From assembly GCF_038624605.1 (NCBI RefSeq), contig NZ_CP152020.1, positions 3,589,312-3,653,311 of the forward strand: a stretch of 64,000 nt of DNA, in the 5' to 3' direction. Below, one piece after another: positions 26,154 through 34,077 of this stretch. The notes under the pieces are model-generated. The model searched no databases. It was not told where the DNA came from and saw only the letters and a list, made by a program, of their open reading frames with translations. The stretch's first letter is position 1, and each line of letters starts with the position of its first letter. The stretch comes from Psychrobacillus sp. FSL K6-4046 (GTDB lineage Bacteria; Bacillota; Bacilli; Bacillales_A; Planococcaceae). Position numbers and translations under genes: made by a program.

Positions 26154-26630
26154 TTATTCATTTATTATATTTTTTATGTCTTCTTCAAATTCCTTTGGAT
26201 TGTCAGTTGGAGCATACCTTTTCACAATATTACCGTTTTTATCGATTAAAAACTTTGTGAAATTCCACTTAATCTTGCTGGAAAGTAAGCCTTTGGTGTT
26301 GGTAGTTAGATATTTAAATAACGGATGTGCTTCGTTGCCATTAAGCTTTACCATTTCATGCATGGGAAAGGTAACTCCATAGCTCATTCGACAAGCCTGT
26401 TCCGCTTCCGCTCCATTTCCTGGCTCTTGGAAGAACTGGTTGGAAGGGAAGCCTAGAACTACTAAACCTTCATCCTTGTATTTTTTATAAAGGATTTCTA
26501 GACTATCAAACTGATTACTTAGTCCACACTTAGTTGCCGTGTTAACGATAAGCATCGGCTTTCCTCTGTATTCACTTAAGTCATATTCTGTTCCGTCCGA
26601 TTTTTGTACTTTAATGTCATAAATACTCAT
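26154..26630 (-). CDS. Glutathione peroxidase family (thioredoxin-type peroxidase)
   Basis: 158 residues. The peroxidatic Cys lies in VNTATKCGLSNQFDSLEIL (Cys where animal enzymes have Sec), followed by LGFPSNQFFQEPG and the C-terminal KWNFTKFLIDKNGNIVKRY, all diagnostic. Bacterial Cys forms mostly use thioredoxin and remove organic peroxides. The start may be ATG 26630 or ATG 26636, which overlaps the ohrR stop (TGATG). Either way it is coupled to the upstream OhrR-type repressor, so peroxide induction is likely. Confidence 0.92.
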   Translation of the reverse strand: MSIYDIKVQKSDGTEYDLSEYRGKPMLIVNTATKCGLSNQFDSLEILYKKYKDEGLVVLGFPSNQFFQEPGNGAEAEQACRMSYGVTFPMHEMVKLNGNEAHPLFKYLTTNTKGLLSSKIKWNFTKFLIDKNGNIVKRYAPTDNPKEFEEDIKNIINE

Positions 26631-26635
26631 TTTCA

Positions 26636-27079
26636 TCACTCCTCCATTTTCGATAAAAAAGCATTTAGTTCTTTTAATTGGGACATGAGTGTACTTGCAT
26701 TCATGTCTAGGAAGTTACAGCTTGTAATTTTTTTTATAATGGATTGTTCAATTTCATCTTCTGCTTTTTTAGCCTTCTCAGTTAGAGATATAATATAGGC
26801 TCGTTTATCCTCGTTAGATTGTTTCTTTTCAAGCCAGTCCCGCTCAATCATTCGGTTAATAATAGGGTTTAACGTACCAATTCCTAGCTCCAAACGCTTT
26901 CCAATATCTCTCGTCAGCAAATGATCCTCTTCCCATAATGCCAACAATACTAAATATTGAGGAAACGTTAATTGAAATGGCTCCAAGGTTTTAGCATATT
27001 GCTTAGTAAAGTTACTGGAAGCCTTATATACCTCGAAGCATAGCTGCTGCTCTAATTTAGAGGGTTTCTTGTTACTCAT
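26636..27079 (-). CDS. OhrR-type MarR-family peroxide-sensing repressor
   Basis: 147 residues. The N-terminal LEQQLCFEVYKASSNFTKQY carries the lone redox Cys conserved in OhrR (Cys15 in B. subtilis). The winged helix follows (LTRDIGKRLELGIGTLNPII), with EDKRAYIISLTEKAKK in the wing. It probably represses itself and the peroxidase gene until its Cys is oxidised. A palindromic site covers its transcription start. ATG with GAGGAGAG. Confidence 0.9.
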   Translation of the reverse strand: MSNKKPSKLEQQLCFEVYKASSNFTKQYAKTLEPFQLTFPQYLVLLALWEEDHLLTRDIGKRLELGIGTLNPIINRMIERDWLEKKQSNEDKRAYIISLTEKAKKAEDEIEQSIIKKITSCNFLDMNASTLMSQLKELNAFLSKMEE

Positions 27080-27097
27080 TTCTTACTCTCCTCACAT

Positions 27098-27121
27098 AAA
27101 TACATCGCACACGATGTATTT
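27098..27121 (-). promoter_or_regulatory. Operator palindrome of the OhrR-type repressor
   Basis: Perfect 10-bp arms AAATACATCG / CGATGTATTT separated by 4 nt. It begins 3 nt downstream of the -10 box and ends 19 nt before the start codon, a repressor position. Confidence 0.8.
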
Positions 27122-27123
27122 AA

Positions 27124-27152
27124 ATCATATCGTACCCTTTCAAAAAAGTAAA
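27124..27152 (-). promoter_or_regulatory. Promoter of the ohrR-peroxidase operon
   Basis: On the minus strand TTTACT (27147-27152), 17-nt spacer, TATGAT (27124-27129), directly followed by the operator. Confidence 0.65.
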
Positions 27153-27167
27153 AGAATCTGACTTTAT

Positions 27168-27210
27168 AAAAAAAAGGCTTCACAGCTGTCAAAAGCAACA
27201 GTGAGCCTTA
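27168..27210 (-). terminator. Terminator of the tubby-like gene
   Basis: On the minus strand AAGGCTCACTGT pairs imperfectly with ACAGCTGTGAAGCCTT and ends in eight T. Confidence 0.75.
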
Positions 27211-27216
27211 CATTTA

Positions 27217-27738
27217 TTAACTTCCTATATATAACGCACATTGGCTGATAGCGATAAAAAAAGCAGGATTTTGTATTGGAGAGTCTTCATAAATTTCTAG
27301 CTCCATTAAGAACTCATCTTCTACCTTTGCTTTCCACCTAGCAATTTCTTTTCCTTCCCAAACATAGCTAGACCATTCTTCTAGTTCCTTTTCAATTACT
27401 ATATTGAAATCCTTACCAAGAATTAATAGGTCAGCCACTAGTTCCTTCCATTTATCATAGGTTATTGTGTAATGTTCCTTTGTTTCATAATCAAAGGCTT
27501 GAAAAAATACTCTGCCCTTCTTTGAAACCTTTTTACATGTGAAAATAATTTGATCATTTAAGTCATATATATCGTAACGAAGGAAGTAACGGTATTCCAT
27601 GGCTCTATCCAGAAATCGCTTCAAACGATTAGAGTAATACCTTTGAAAAGTACAAATTCCTTTTCCCTCTTCGTTATATACAGTGGTTTTAGGGGTTATT
27701 TCTATCTCTAAGGGTTGCGTATAGTGATATGTTGGCAT
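27217..27738 (-). CDS. Tubby C-terminal-like (LURP-one-related) domain protein
   Basis: 173 residues, beta-rich, with repeated short strands (TTVYNEEGKGICTFQRYY; YRYFLRYDIYDLNDQIIFTC; GRVFFQAFDYETKEHYTIT). The alternation of strands and 'YDxxDxxxF' turns resembles the tubby-C-like/LOR fold seen in YxjI-type Bacillus proteins. This is a fold guess, and no function follows. ATG with AAAGGAGAA. Single gene. Confidence 0.55.
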   Translation of the reverse strand: MPTYHYTQPLEIEITPKTTVYNEEGKGICTFQRYYSNRLKRFLDRAMEYRYFLRYDIYDLNDQIIFTCKKVSKKGRVFFQAFDYETKEHYTITYDKWKELVADLLILGKDFNIVIEKELEEWSSYVWEGKEIARWKAKVEDEFLMELEIYEDSPIQNPAFFIAISQCALYIGS

Positions 27739-27888
27739 TTTTATTTTCTCCTTTAAACGGTTGCTATAATAATATCATTTTTGGACCTATATCTATATGA
27801 TTTAGGCTATCCAAAAACAAAACGCTAATGTAAAATATTGTATAAACAAATTTAGACATCTATTAGGAAGAGTGGGGGTCGTCATGGT

Positions 27889-29505
27889 ATGGCAGAAAAA
27901 AATACTTCTCAAACATGGGCAATAGCATTATTTTCTATTGGTGTTTTTATGGCTGCTCTTGATAACGGGATTATCAGTGCTGCTCTTACAACCATCAATA
28001 GTTCTTTTGAGGTTAATGCGAACTGGGGGGCGTGGGGAATAACACTCTACACTCTCGGTCTTGCAATCAGCGTGCCAATAGTAGGAAAGCTCTCTGATCG
28101 TTATGGTCGCAAGCGACTTTTCATTGTGGAGATTGCCATTTTTGGGATTGGCTCCTTGCTAGTTGCCTTAAGTCCTAACTTCACTTTTTATTTAATCGCC
28201 CGTTTCATACAAGCTCTAGGTGGAGGCGGTATATTCATCATCGGAAGCTCTCATATTTTAAGCACTCTGCCGGTAGAAAAACAAGGCAAGGCTTTAGGTA
28301 TGCTGGGGGGGATGAATGGTATTGCAGCAGTATTAGGACCCAATCTCGGTAGTGTGTTGTTAGATCTTACAGGAAGTTGGCATTTCTTATTTCTCATTAA
28401 TATACCTATTGCAATCGCTCTTGTTATACTTGGTTTTTTAAAACTAGAAGAAACAAAGGATGCAGCAGTTGGAAAACTGGATTTACTAGGAATTGTTTTA
28501 CTTTCCTTGTCTATTCTAGGAATTATGTATGGGTTGACTAATATTGAAGGAGTCAACTTCTTTAAGAGCCTACTGGAGTTAGAGGTATATGGATATATCT
28601 TAGCAGGGATTGTTCTTTTACTCCTTTTATTATTCCATGAAAGTCGCTTAGAAAAACGTGGTGGTGATCCCATCCTTCCATTTCGTTTGCTATCCAAATC
28701 GTCATACTTATTAACCTTGTTAATAGGTATGTTTTCAGGAGCTCTATTAGCAGGTATGATTTTTATCCCTGCCTTTTCTGAGCAAGTGCTTGGGATAGCC
28801 CAAGAAAACGCTGGGTATTGGATGACACCTCTTGCATTAGCAGCTGGGCTAGGAGCTGCGATGGGTGGTGTGTTCGTTGATAAAAAAGGACCAATTTTAG
28901 CCGTACTTCTATCTGGTATTGTGTCTGCCATTGGTTTTCTTTTGTTCCCTACTTGGATTGAAGCTAAATGGCATTTCATTCTCGCTTCTTCAGTAGCTGG
29001 ATTCGGAATGGGTATAATTCTTGGGGCGCCTTTAAATATATTAGCAACCGAAAAACTCAACGCCGACAAGGGTACTGCATTGGCAACTCTCTCTTTAAGT
29101 AGACAAATCGGTATGACCATCGCTCCAACTATTTATGCCGGATTTATTACTAGAGGGTTTAACGAAATACCAACCATTTTCCAAAATGATTTCCCAAAAA
29201 TATTACAGCAAAACATCGAGGAAGCAAACATCAGTGAGGCAGGCCTCCAGGAGTTTCAAAACCTTTCCCAACAGGTGTCCTCCTCTGGGGAAATTATTTC
29301 CCAGGAAACTATGTCACGATTATTAGACCAAATACAAGATCCAACATTACTTCAGACTGTATTAAAAAGTATCGACCAAGTAACTACAATAGCTGCACAA
29401 AATGGCTACGGAGGGCTCTTCTATTCCGCAGTAGTTATAGCAGCTTTAATCATCGTTACTACCCTTATCCTGGCGCCTATTCGTAAACGAAGTCTCAAAA
29501 GCTAA
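27889..29505 (+). CDS. MFS drug transporter, DHA2 (14-helix) family
   Basis: 538 residues with fourteen expected helices. MFS motif A is GKLSDRYGRKRLF, motif C region reads GGMNGIAAVLGPNLGSVL, and the DHA2 start is ALDNGIISAALTTINSSF. The family exports drugs by proton exchange. A long loop between helices 13 and 14 (about residues 420-500) is rich in Gln and Ser. The ribosome site GTGGGGGT is 8-15 nt upstream. Single gene with a shared terminator. Confidence 0.92.
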   Translation: MAEKNTSQTWAIALFSIGVFMAALDNGIISAALTTINSSFEVNANWGAWGITLYTLGLAISVPIVGKLSDRYGRKRLFIVEIAIFGIGSLLVALSPNFTFYLIARFIQALGGGGIFIIGSSHILSTLPVEKQGKALGMLGGMNGIAAVLGPNLGSVLLDLTGSWHFLFLINIPIAIALVILGFLKLEETKDAAVGKLDLLGIVLLSLSILGIMYGLTNIEGVNFFKSLLELEVYGYILAGIVLLLLLLFHESRLEKRGGDPILPFRLLSKSSYLLTLLIGMFSGALLAGMIFIPAFSEQVLGIAQENAGYWMTPLALAAGLGAAMGGVFVDKKGPILAVLLSGIVSAIGFLLFPTWIEAKWHFILASSVAGFGMGIILGAPLNILATEKLNADKGTALATLSLSRQIGMTIAPTIYAGFITRGFNEIPTIFQNDFPKILQQNIEEANISEAGLQEFQNLSQQVSSSGEIISQETMSRLLDQIQDPTLLQTVLKSIDQVTTIAAQNGYGGLFYSAVVIAALIIVTTLILAPIRKRSLKS

Positions 29506-29507
29506 AT

Positions 29508-29551
29508 AAAAAAGGTAGTATTGACTTAGCATAGTCAGTACTACCTTTTTG
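29508..29551. terminator. Bidirectional terminator
   Basis: AAAAAAGGTAGTA-TTGAC pairs with GTCAGTACTACCTTTTT, between convergent transporter genes. Confidence 0.88.
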
Positions 29552-29553
29552 GT

Positions 29554-30441
29554 TTACACTTCCGTGGATTCAATAGGCTCTCTCTTATTAGATTTAATAA
29601 GTGTATAAATAATTCCTCCAAAAACCATTAAAATCCCTAAAACTTGCATAGGTGTTGGACGGAAATCTAATATCCATGTATCTAGTAATATAGCGACGAC
29701 TGGATCAACAAAAACTAATGCGGAAATTACCACAGCAGTTAACTTTCTAAGACTATCAAAAAATAAATAATAGACAAAACCTGTATGTATCAAGCCCGTA
29801 CCAATTATGTATAGCCAGTTTTCCATAGTTAATCCTTGAAATACATTAAGTTGAAGAAACGGAAGTAGTATTACAATTCCAACTGTGGTCTGGACAAAGG
29901 TCATTGCATAGGCACTTAAATGGTTAACACCTTTTCCAAGAAGCATAGTCATCGCATAGCAAAATGCAGCTAGAAGTGCCCATAAAAAGCCAGAGCCTAG
30001 AAACGCTGATAGGGATTGAGTGGTATTAATACCTACAATCAGAACACTTCCAAGAAAGCATACTAATATAGCAATCAGAGATGTCCATGTCATCCTCTCC
30101 TTCAAAAATAAGGTTCCAAGTAACAAAACAATGATTGGCGCCAAATTATATATAGTAATCGCAATCGTAATCGATGTGACTTCAAAAGCCTTGAAAAGGA
30201 ACACCCAATTTAGAACTAAGAATACACCGCATAGAAGAGTTTGAAGCAGTTCTCTTTTTTTCCAAGTTTCTTTCTTATGTTGACCAGTAATCAACCATAA
30301 TGAACCAAGGAAAAGGGTGGCAAAAATACAGCGAACAAACACTAACTCTATAGCAGGAATACCAGTTTTTCCTGTAAAAAAACCAATCGATCCAAAAATG
30401 GCCATGGACAATGTCATTTTTAGCATTGCCGCTCTATTCAT
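29554..30441 (-). CDS. EamA/DMT-family transporter
   Basis: 295 residues with ten hydrophobic helices in two EamA repeats (LFLGSLWLITGQHKKETWK; ITIAITIYNLAPIIVLLLGT in repeat 1, LTAVVISALVFVDPVVAILL in repeat 2). It probably exports a metabolite or amino acid. It is 6 nt downstream of a second EamA gene; the paralogs differ strongly and may form a heteromer. Confidence 0.9.
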   Translation of the reverse strand: MNRAAMLKMTLSMAIFGSIGFFTGKTGIPAIELVFVRCIFATLFLGSLWLITGQHKKETWKKRELLQTLLCGVFLVLNWVFLFKAFEVTSITIAITIYNLAPIIVLLLGTLFLKERMTWTSLIAILVCFLGSVLIVGINTTQSLSAFLGSGFLWALLAAFCYAMTMLLGKGVNHLSAYAMTFVQTTVGIVILLPFLQLNVFQGLTMENWLYIIGTGLIHTGFVYYLFFDSLRKLTAVVISALVFVDPVVAILLDTWILDFRPTPMQVLGILMVFGGIIYTLIKSNKREPIESTEV

Positions 30442-30447
30442 CTAAAC

Positions 30448-31353
30448 TCACCCTACCTTTGCTTTGCTTATTTTCTTATATCCGCTGATTTGTTGCATAA
30501 GGAAAAAGAATACCCCGATTAAAACTATAAGACCACCAATAATTTGCCAAGCAACTATACGTTCACCCAGAATAATGACAGCTAAAATGGTAGCTCCAAC
30601 AGGCTCTCCAAGAATACTCATAGAAATGGTCGTAGCATTTACGTAATTAAGAAGCCAGTTATTTATGAGATGTGAAATGGTAGGAACGACAGCCAATAAA
30701 ACAAAAATCCCCCATTCCTTGGCATCATAGCCTGTCAACTGAACCGAAGTGACAACATTATAAAGAATCAAAGCGACTGCAGCAAAACCAAATACACAGA
30801 AACTATAAATCCAATGAGACACTTTCTTTACCGCACTTTGACCAATTAGTAAATACCCCACTACTGCAATGACACTTAAAAATGAAAGAATGTCTCCTAA
30901 TATCGCACTTTTACTAAGGCCAAAATCTCCCCAGCCCACCATAACAGCACCTACAACAGCAATTCCCATAGTAAGCAGGGCACTAGCAGTAGTTCTTTCT
31001 TTAAACAAAATCATTCCACCGATTAAAGCAATAATCGGTTGGAGCGCTAGTATTATTGTTGAGCTTGCTACAGTAGTTAGCTTCAACGAGCCAAACCAGA
31101 GAGCAAAATGCAAAGCTAAGAACATGCCAGAGAAGAACAAAAGGTACCATTCTCTTTTTGAAATTCTTTTAAATTCGTCCCTTTTTATCCAGACAACTGG
31201 CAAAAGCAATAAGCTAGCTAGGATCATTCGATACATACTTAAAATAGTTGCTGGTGCATTGGACCATTTCACAAAAATAGCTGCAAACGAAATCGCCACA
31301 ATAGAAACTATTAACGGTAATACAATTGATTTAGATGTTTTTTCAGAATTCAC
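30448..31353 (-). CDS. EamA/DMT-family transporter
   Basis: 301 residues from GTG 31353, with GGGGT 6 nt upstream. Ten helices in two EamA repeats (LPLIVSIVAISFAAIFVKWS, VASSTIILALQPIIALIGGM, ATTISMSILGEPVGATILAV). The frame runs further upstream into a repeat element but has no ribosome site there. First gene of a two-transporter operon. Confidence 0.88.
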   Translation of the reverse strand: MNSEKTSKSIVLPLIVSIVAISFAAIFVKWSNAPATILSMYRMILASLLLLPVVWIKRDEFKRISKREWYLLFFSGMFLALHFALWFGSLKLTTVASSTIILALQPIIALIGGMILFKERTTASALLTMGIAVVGAVMVGWGDFGLSKSAILGDILSFLSVIAVVGYLLIGQSAVKKVSHWIYSFCVFGFAAVALILYNVVTSVQLTGYDAKEWGIFVLLAVVPTISHLINNWLLNYVNATTISMSILGEPVGATILAVIILGERIVAWQIIGGLIVLIGVFFFLMQQISGYKKISKAKVG

Positions 31354-31454
31354 AACGTTACCCCATTTTTTCTTTTTTCTAGTAACTATTATTATCCTAT
31401 AATCTAGCACTTTATCAATATAAAGTAGACAATATAAAATTATCTTCTTTTCCA

Positions 31455-31579
31455 CAAGAAAAGCGCAACCGCCTATCCCTGCCCCGACAGGCAAATGGAG
31501 AAAAGCCAGGAGGCAGTTCCTCAGCCACCGGAGCTTTTATCCATTTGACCCCGAGGGGCAAGGCGGTGGAGCTAGACAT
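31455..31579. repeat. Intergenic palindromic repeat element (Bacillales type)
   Basis: Inverted arms ACCGCCT (31468-31474) / AGGCGGT (31561-31567), TGCCCC / GGGGCA, and CAAATGGA / TCCATTTG, ending in AGCTAGACA. On the minus strand it begins TGTCTAGCTCC and ends GCGCTTTTCTT. I recall this layout from common intergenic repeats of Bacillaceae genomes. It is more GC-rich than its surroundings. Confidence 0.75.
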
Positions 31580-31621
31580 CAATTTATCCACAGATTTAGA
31601 ACTTTATAGTTTCCTAAACAA

Positions 31622-31645
31622 CAAAAAAATCCCCTATCTTGGGGA
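31622..31645 (-). terminator. Terminator of the CorA-like gene
   Basis: On the minus strand ATCCCC - AAGATA - GGGGAT followed by TTTTTTT, immediately after the stop codon. Confidence 0.82.
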
Positions 31646-33085
31646 TCAATCTGTACGTTCTCTTTTCCACTTTCTATATCTGTTCGCCAACCCTTTGCCG
31701 CCTGTACTTACAAGTAGCGCAATAGCCAATCCGATTCCACTTAGTGCTGTCACAAGAGAGATCCATTCAAAGAATGAGTATCCAGGTACCTTAGACCAGT
31801 CGGTGAACCCCTTCCAATCCTCTATTACCAAGTTCATGCCATAAATACCTGAAATTGTCGTATAGACTGTCAGCATAAACAAAAGCATGTTATGACGAGT
31901 GCTTGTTTGGTTATCTTGAGCACGATACAAATCATCCAATGTCTTTTTTACTTCAATAAAGAGATGGTTTAGATTAAATGCCTCTCGAAGTAAATGGGTA
32001 AGCTCCTTCCCTTCTTGCCTTGGAGAAACCTGACCAAAGTAGTATCTTGAATAAAATTTAGAAATAAGCTCCATAAGCTCTCTCACGTACTCTTTGTCCT
32101 TGGACCAGCTTACCTCACTATGCTCAAATGAGAGTTTTAATAGCATTATCTTATAGTAGTAATGCAACAATAAGTTATAATACATCGTTCCCATAAAATC
32201 AGAGATGCTATTTGGTGAAGCTTTCTCGTCTATTTTTGTAACAGTTGCCTGAACATTCTCAGAGGTAATAGTATATGTAAATGGAGCCCATCGATTATGT
32301 AATCGTTTCTCTACAAATTGCTCGATGTACTCAGGGTTAGTGCTAGATATATATGGATTTCCGTCCATTTTACCATCAACCTGTGCAACCCGATACAGAT
32401 GTTCCGATAAAATTTCTTGATCTTCCTTTACTACGAGAAAAACGGAAGAAAGCATTCTTGCATCTTCAAAAAAAGGAAGACTACCATAATATCCTTCTAA
32501 ATGTTCATTCCTTATAATAAATGGCTTAACTGACGGGCATAAGTAATCTAAGACTAGTTGGTTTGTTGTTTCAAACTTATAGGAATCATTATATATACTA
32601 ACTCCCTGTTCCTCTTCCAGCTTAGGTTCTAATACTCTAAAGTGAGAAATAAAGTGCAGGAACTCTGACAAATTTTCTTGCCCTTCCTTTAACGTACGGA
32701 TTGTTATAACCCCAATTCCAAAGGGGCATAGCGTGATGTCTACGCTATTAATAAGAAAATTACTTTTTTGTTCTTTAAGTTCCCATGTGAATTCCTCATT
32801 TATTTCTTTTGAATATCTTAAAAACCCCCTATTTTTGGTGGTTTGGGGGAATAGTTTATCTTCTATATAAGGTAAAAAAAATTGACTTAGTTGTTCATGT
32901 CGAACTTTTACTCCTTTTCCATAATAACCAGCTTGAAGTGCTTTGTTTTTTAAATTAAAAAATTTAAAATGATGCCTTTCTAGCGTTTCCATCATTTTTT
33001 GTCTCTGATTTTCATGAAAGGCGAATGGGAACATAAAAGTAACATATGCTTTTTCTACTTCTAACTCCTTTAACTTGTTTACCAC
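31646..33085 (-). CDS. CorA-like membrane protein with GMN motif
   Basis: 479 residues. The last 85 residues repeat CorA topology: TM1 (MLLFMLTVYTTISGIYGMN) ending in Gly-Met-Asn at 416-418, a short loop, TM2 (WISLVTALSGIGLAIALLVS) and a basic tail (RKWKRERTD). A long helix precedes TM1, as in CorA. The large N-terminal part (residues 1-330) shows no CorA sequence I recognise and contains a CPFGIGVITIRTL strand. It may be a divergent divalent-cation channel or a regulator using the same scaffold. Start GTG 33085 with GGGGGAA upstream. Confidence 0.72.
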   Translation of the reverse strand: MVNKLKELEVEKAYVTFMFPFAFHENQRQKMMETLERHHFKFFNLKNKALQAGYYGKGVKVRHEQLSQFFLPYIEDKLFPQTTKNRGFLRYSKEINEEFTWELKEQKSNFLINSVDITLCPFGIGVITIRTLKEGQENLSEFLHFISHFRVLEPKLEEEQGVSIYNDSYKFETTNQLVLDYLCPSVKPFIIRNEHLEGYYGSLPFFEDARMLSSVFLVVKEDQEILSEHLYRVAQVDGKMDGNPYISSTNPEYIEQFVEKRLHNRWAPFTYTITSENVQATVTKIDEKASPNSISDFMGTMYYNLLLHYYYKIMLLKLSFEHSEVSWSKDKEYVRELMELISKFYSRYYFGQVSPRQEGKELTHLLREAFNLNHLFIEVKKTLDDLYRAQDNQTSTRHNMLLFMLTVYTTISGIYGMNLVIEDWKGFTDWSKVPGYSFFEWISLVTALSGIGLAIALLVSTGGKGLANRYRKWKRERTD

Positions 33086-33138
33086 ATTCCATTCCCCCGT
33101 TTCTTAACCTATAGGTACCACTTATTTTGTTTTTTAAA

Positions 33139-33180
33139 CAAAAGGCAACTTTACCAGGAAGGTAAAGTTTCCTTTTTAAC
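33139..33180 (-). terminator. Terminator of the poly-asparagine gene
   Basis: On the minus strand AGGAAACTTTACC - TTCCT - GGTAAAGTTGCCT with TTTT after it. Confidence 0.8.
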
Positions 33181-33194
33181 CTAAAAACTACAGG

Positions 33195-33398
33195 TTAATT
33201 GTTATTATCGTTGTTGTTGTTGTTATTGTTATTGTTGTTATTATTGTTATTGCGGTTGTTGTTACGGTTATTTCTGTCATTGTTGTTGTTATTGTTGTTG
33301 TTTAGGTTTTCAAAGTTGAACTCTTCACCGAATTCGTTGTTGTTATTATTGTTGTTGTTGTTGCGGTTGATGTTATTACGGTTGTTGTTGTTTGACAT
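33195..33398 (-). CDS. Poly-asparagine low-complexity protein
   Basis: 67 residues, nearly all Asn broken by Arg, Asp and one short ordered-looking stretch (EFGEEFNFENL, residues 22-32). ATG 33398 is preceded by GGGGGGTAAAAC, a strong ribosome site, and a terminator follows, so it looks expressed. AAT and AAC codons are mixed, so it is not a pure DNA slippage product. Such proteins in Bacillales are sometimes spore coat or outer-layer components. The function is unknown. Confidence 0.7.
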   Translation of the reverse strand: MSNNNNRNNINRNNNNNNNNNEFGEEFNFENLNNNNNNNNDRNNRNNNRNNNNNNNNNNNNNNDNNN

Positions 33399-33458
33399 TT
33401 TGTTTTACCCCCCTTCTACCGTATTAGAATGGGCTATAAACGATAAAATATACATTTT

Positions 33459-33899
33459 TTATTTTTTCTTAAAATCCTCTTTACTAAATGCTTTTGCAAA
33501 TTCCAATTGTGTATCCGTTCTTTGATAATAACCTGCTTTATCGCTTGGATTTGTTACTCTTGGTTCGAAAATATGCAATTTTATATATTGATGCAAGTAC
33601 ATTTCTCCGATTATCAATATAAGAGAAATAATAAATGCTGCTCTTCCTGCAGGAACGGAAGGGTCGAATAAGTAAATACCTATTAGCCAAACTACTGCAA
33701 GTGCCAGTATGAAATCACCAAAGGTTGCAAGCATATTACCGATCTTTGGCATTAAAAAGATATCACCTACAAAGCCTAAAACAGTTAAAGCAATACTTGT
33801 AATAAAAATATTTAATAATTCTACCCCATAATAACCTAGTACGATCCAAATGACGGCTGTTGTCATAATAAACTTAATGAGAAATGCTTTGAAATACAT
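33459..33899 (-). CDS. YndM/DUF2512-family membrane protein
   Basis: 146 residues with four helices (LIKFIMTTAVIWIVLGYYGV; IFITSIALTVLGFVGDIFLM; FGDFILALAVVWLIGIYL; AAFIISLILIIGEMYLHQY). The blocks GDxFLMPKIGNMLATFGDF and GEMYLHQYIKLHIF are those of the DUF2512/YndM family from Bacillus. No function is known. The ribosome site is weak (AAAGGA, 13 nt away). Confidence 0.8.
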   Translation of the reverse strand: MYFKAFLIKFIMTTAVIWIVLGYYGVELLNIFITSIALTVLGFVGDIFLMPKIGNMLATFGDFILALAVVWLIGIYLFDPSVPAGRAAFIISLILIIGEMYLHQYIKLHIFEPRVTNPSDKAGYYQRTDTQLEFAKAFSKEDFKKK

Positions 33900-33921
33900 T
33901 TCAAAACCACAGTCCTTTCTT

Positions 33922-34077
33922 TTAAGTTGATTTTTGACTATTTATTTCCTCATCCTTTAACTGTTTAGCTATCAATTCGTTTAACTCATTATAAGTTAAC
34001 CCAGAATTAGCATTTTGCCTTTTAACTTCCTCAATATTAGTGCCTGCAACCGTATATTTTGCATTATTCTCCTTCAT
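33922..34077 (-). CDS. Small acid-soluble spore protein, gamma-type-like (SASP)
   Basis: 51 residues, beginning MKENNAKYTVAGTNIEEVKR and ending KDEEINSQKST. The AGTN-x-x-EVKRQNANSG block matches the repeat unit of gamma-type SASPs, which store amino acids for germinating spores. ATG 34077 overlaps the ctaG stop in ATGA, and AGAGGAG lies 5 nt upstream. The coupling to cytochrome oxidase assembly genes is unusual. Confidence 0.75.
   Translation of the reverse strand: MKENNAKYTVAGTNIEEVKRQNANSGLTYNELNELIAKQLKDEEINSQKST

Noticed and set aside
28251..29120. A 289-codon minus-strand frame inside the MFS transporter gene
   Set aside because: Proline/serine/lysine-rich shadow of the antisense strand without family features; the plus strand encodes a complete DHA2 transporter.
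31455..31579. The palindromic repeat considered as an insertion sequence
   Set aside because: It is only about 125 bp, has no transposase gene or clear target duplication, and fits a common intergenic repeat type.
33199..33525. A plus-strand frame of mostly leucine (108 codons) opposite the poly-Asn gene
   Set aside because: It is the complement of AAY codons; the minus-strand gene has a start, strong ribosome site and terminator, and this frame has none.
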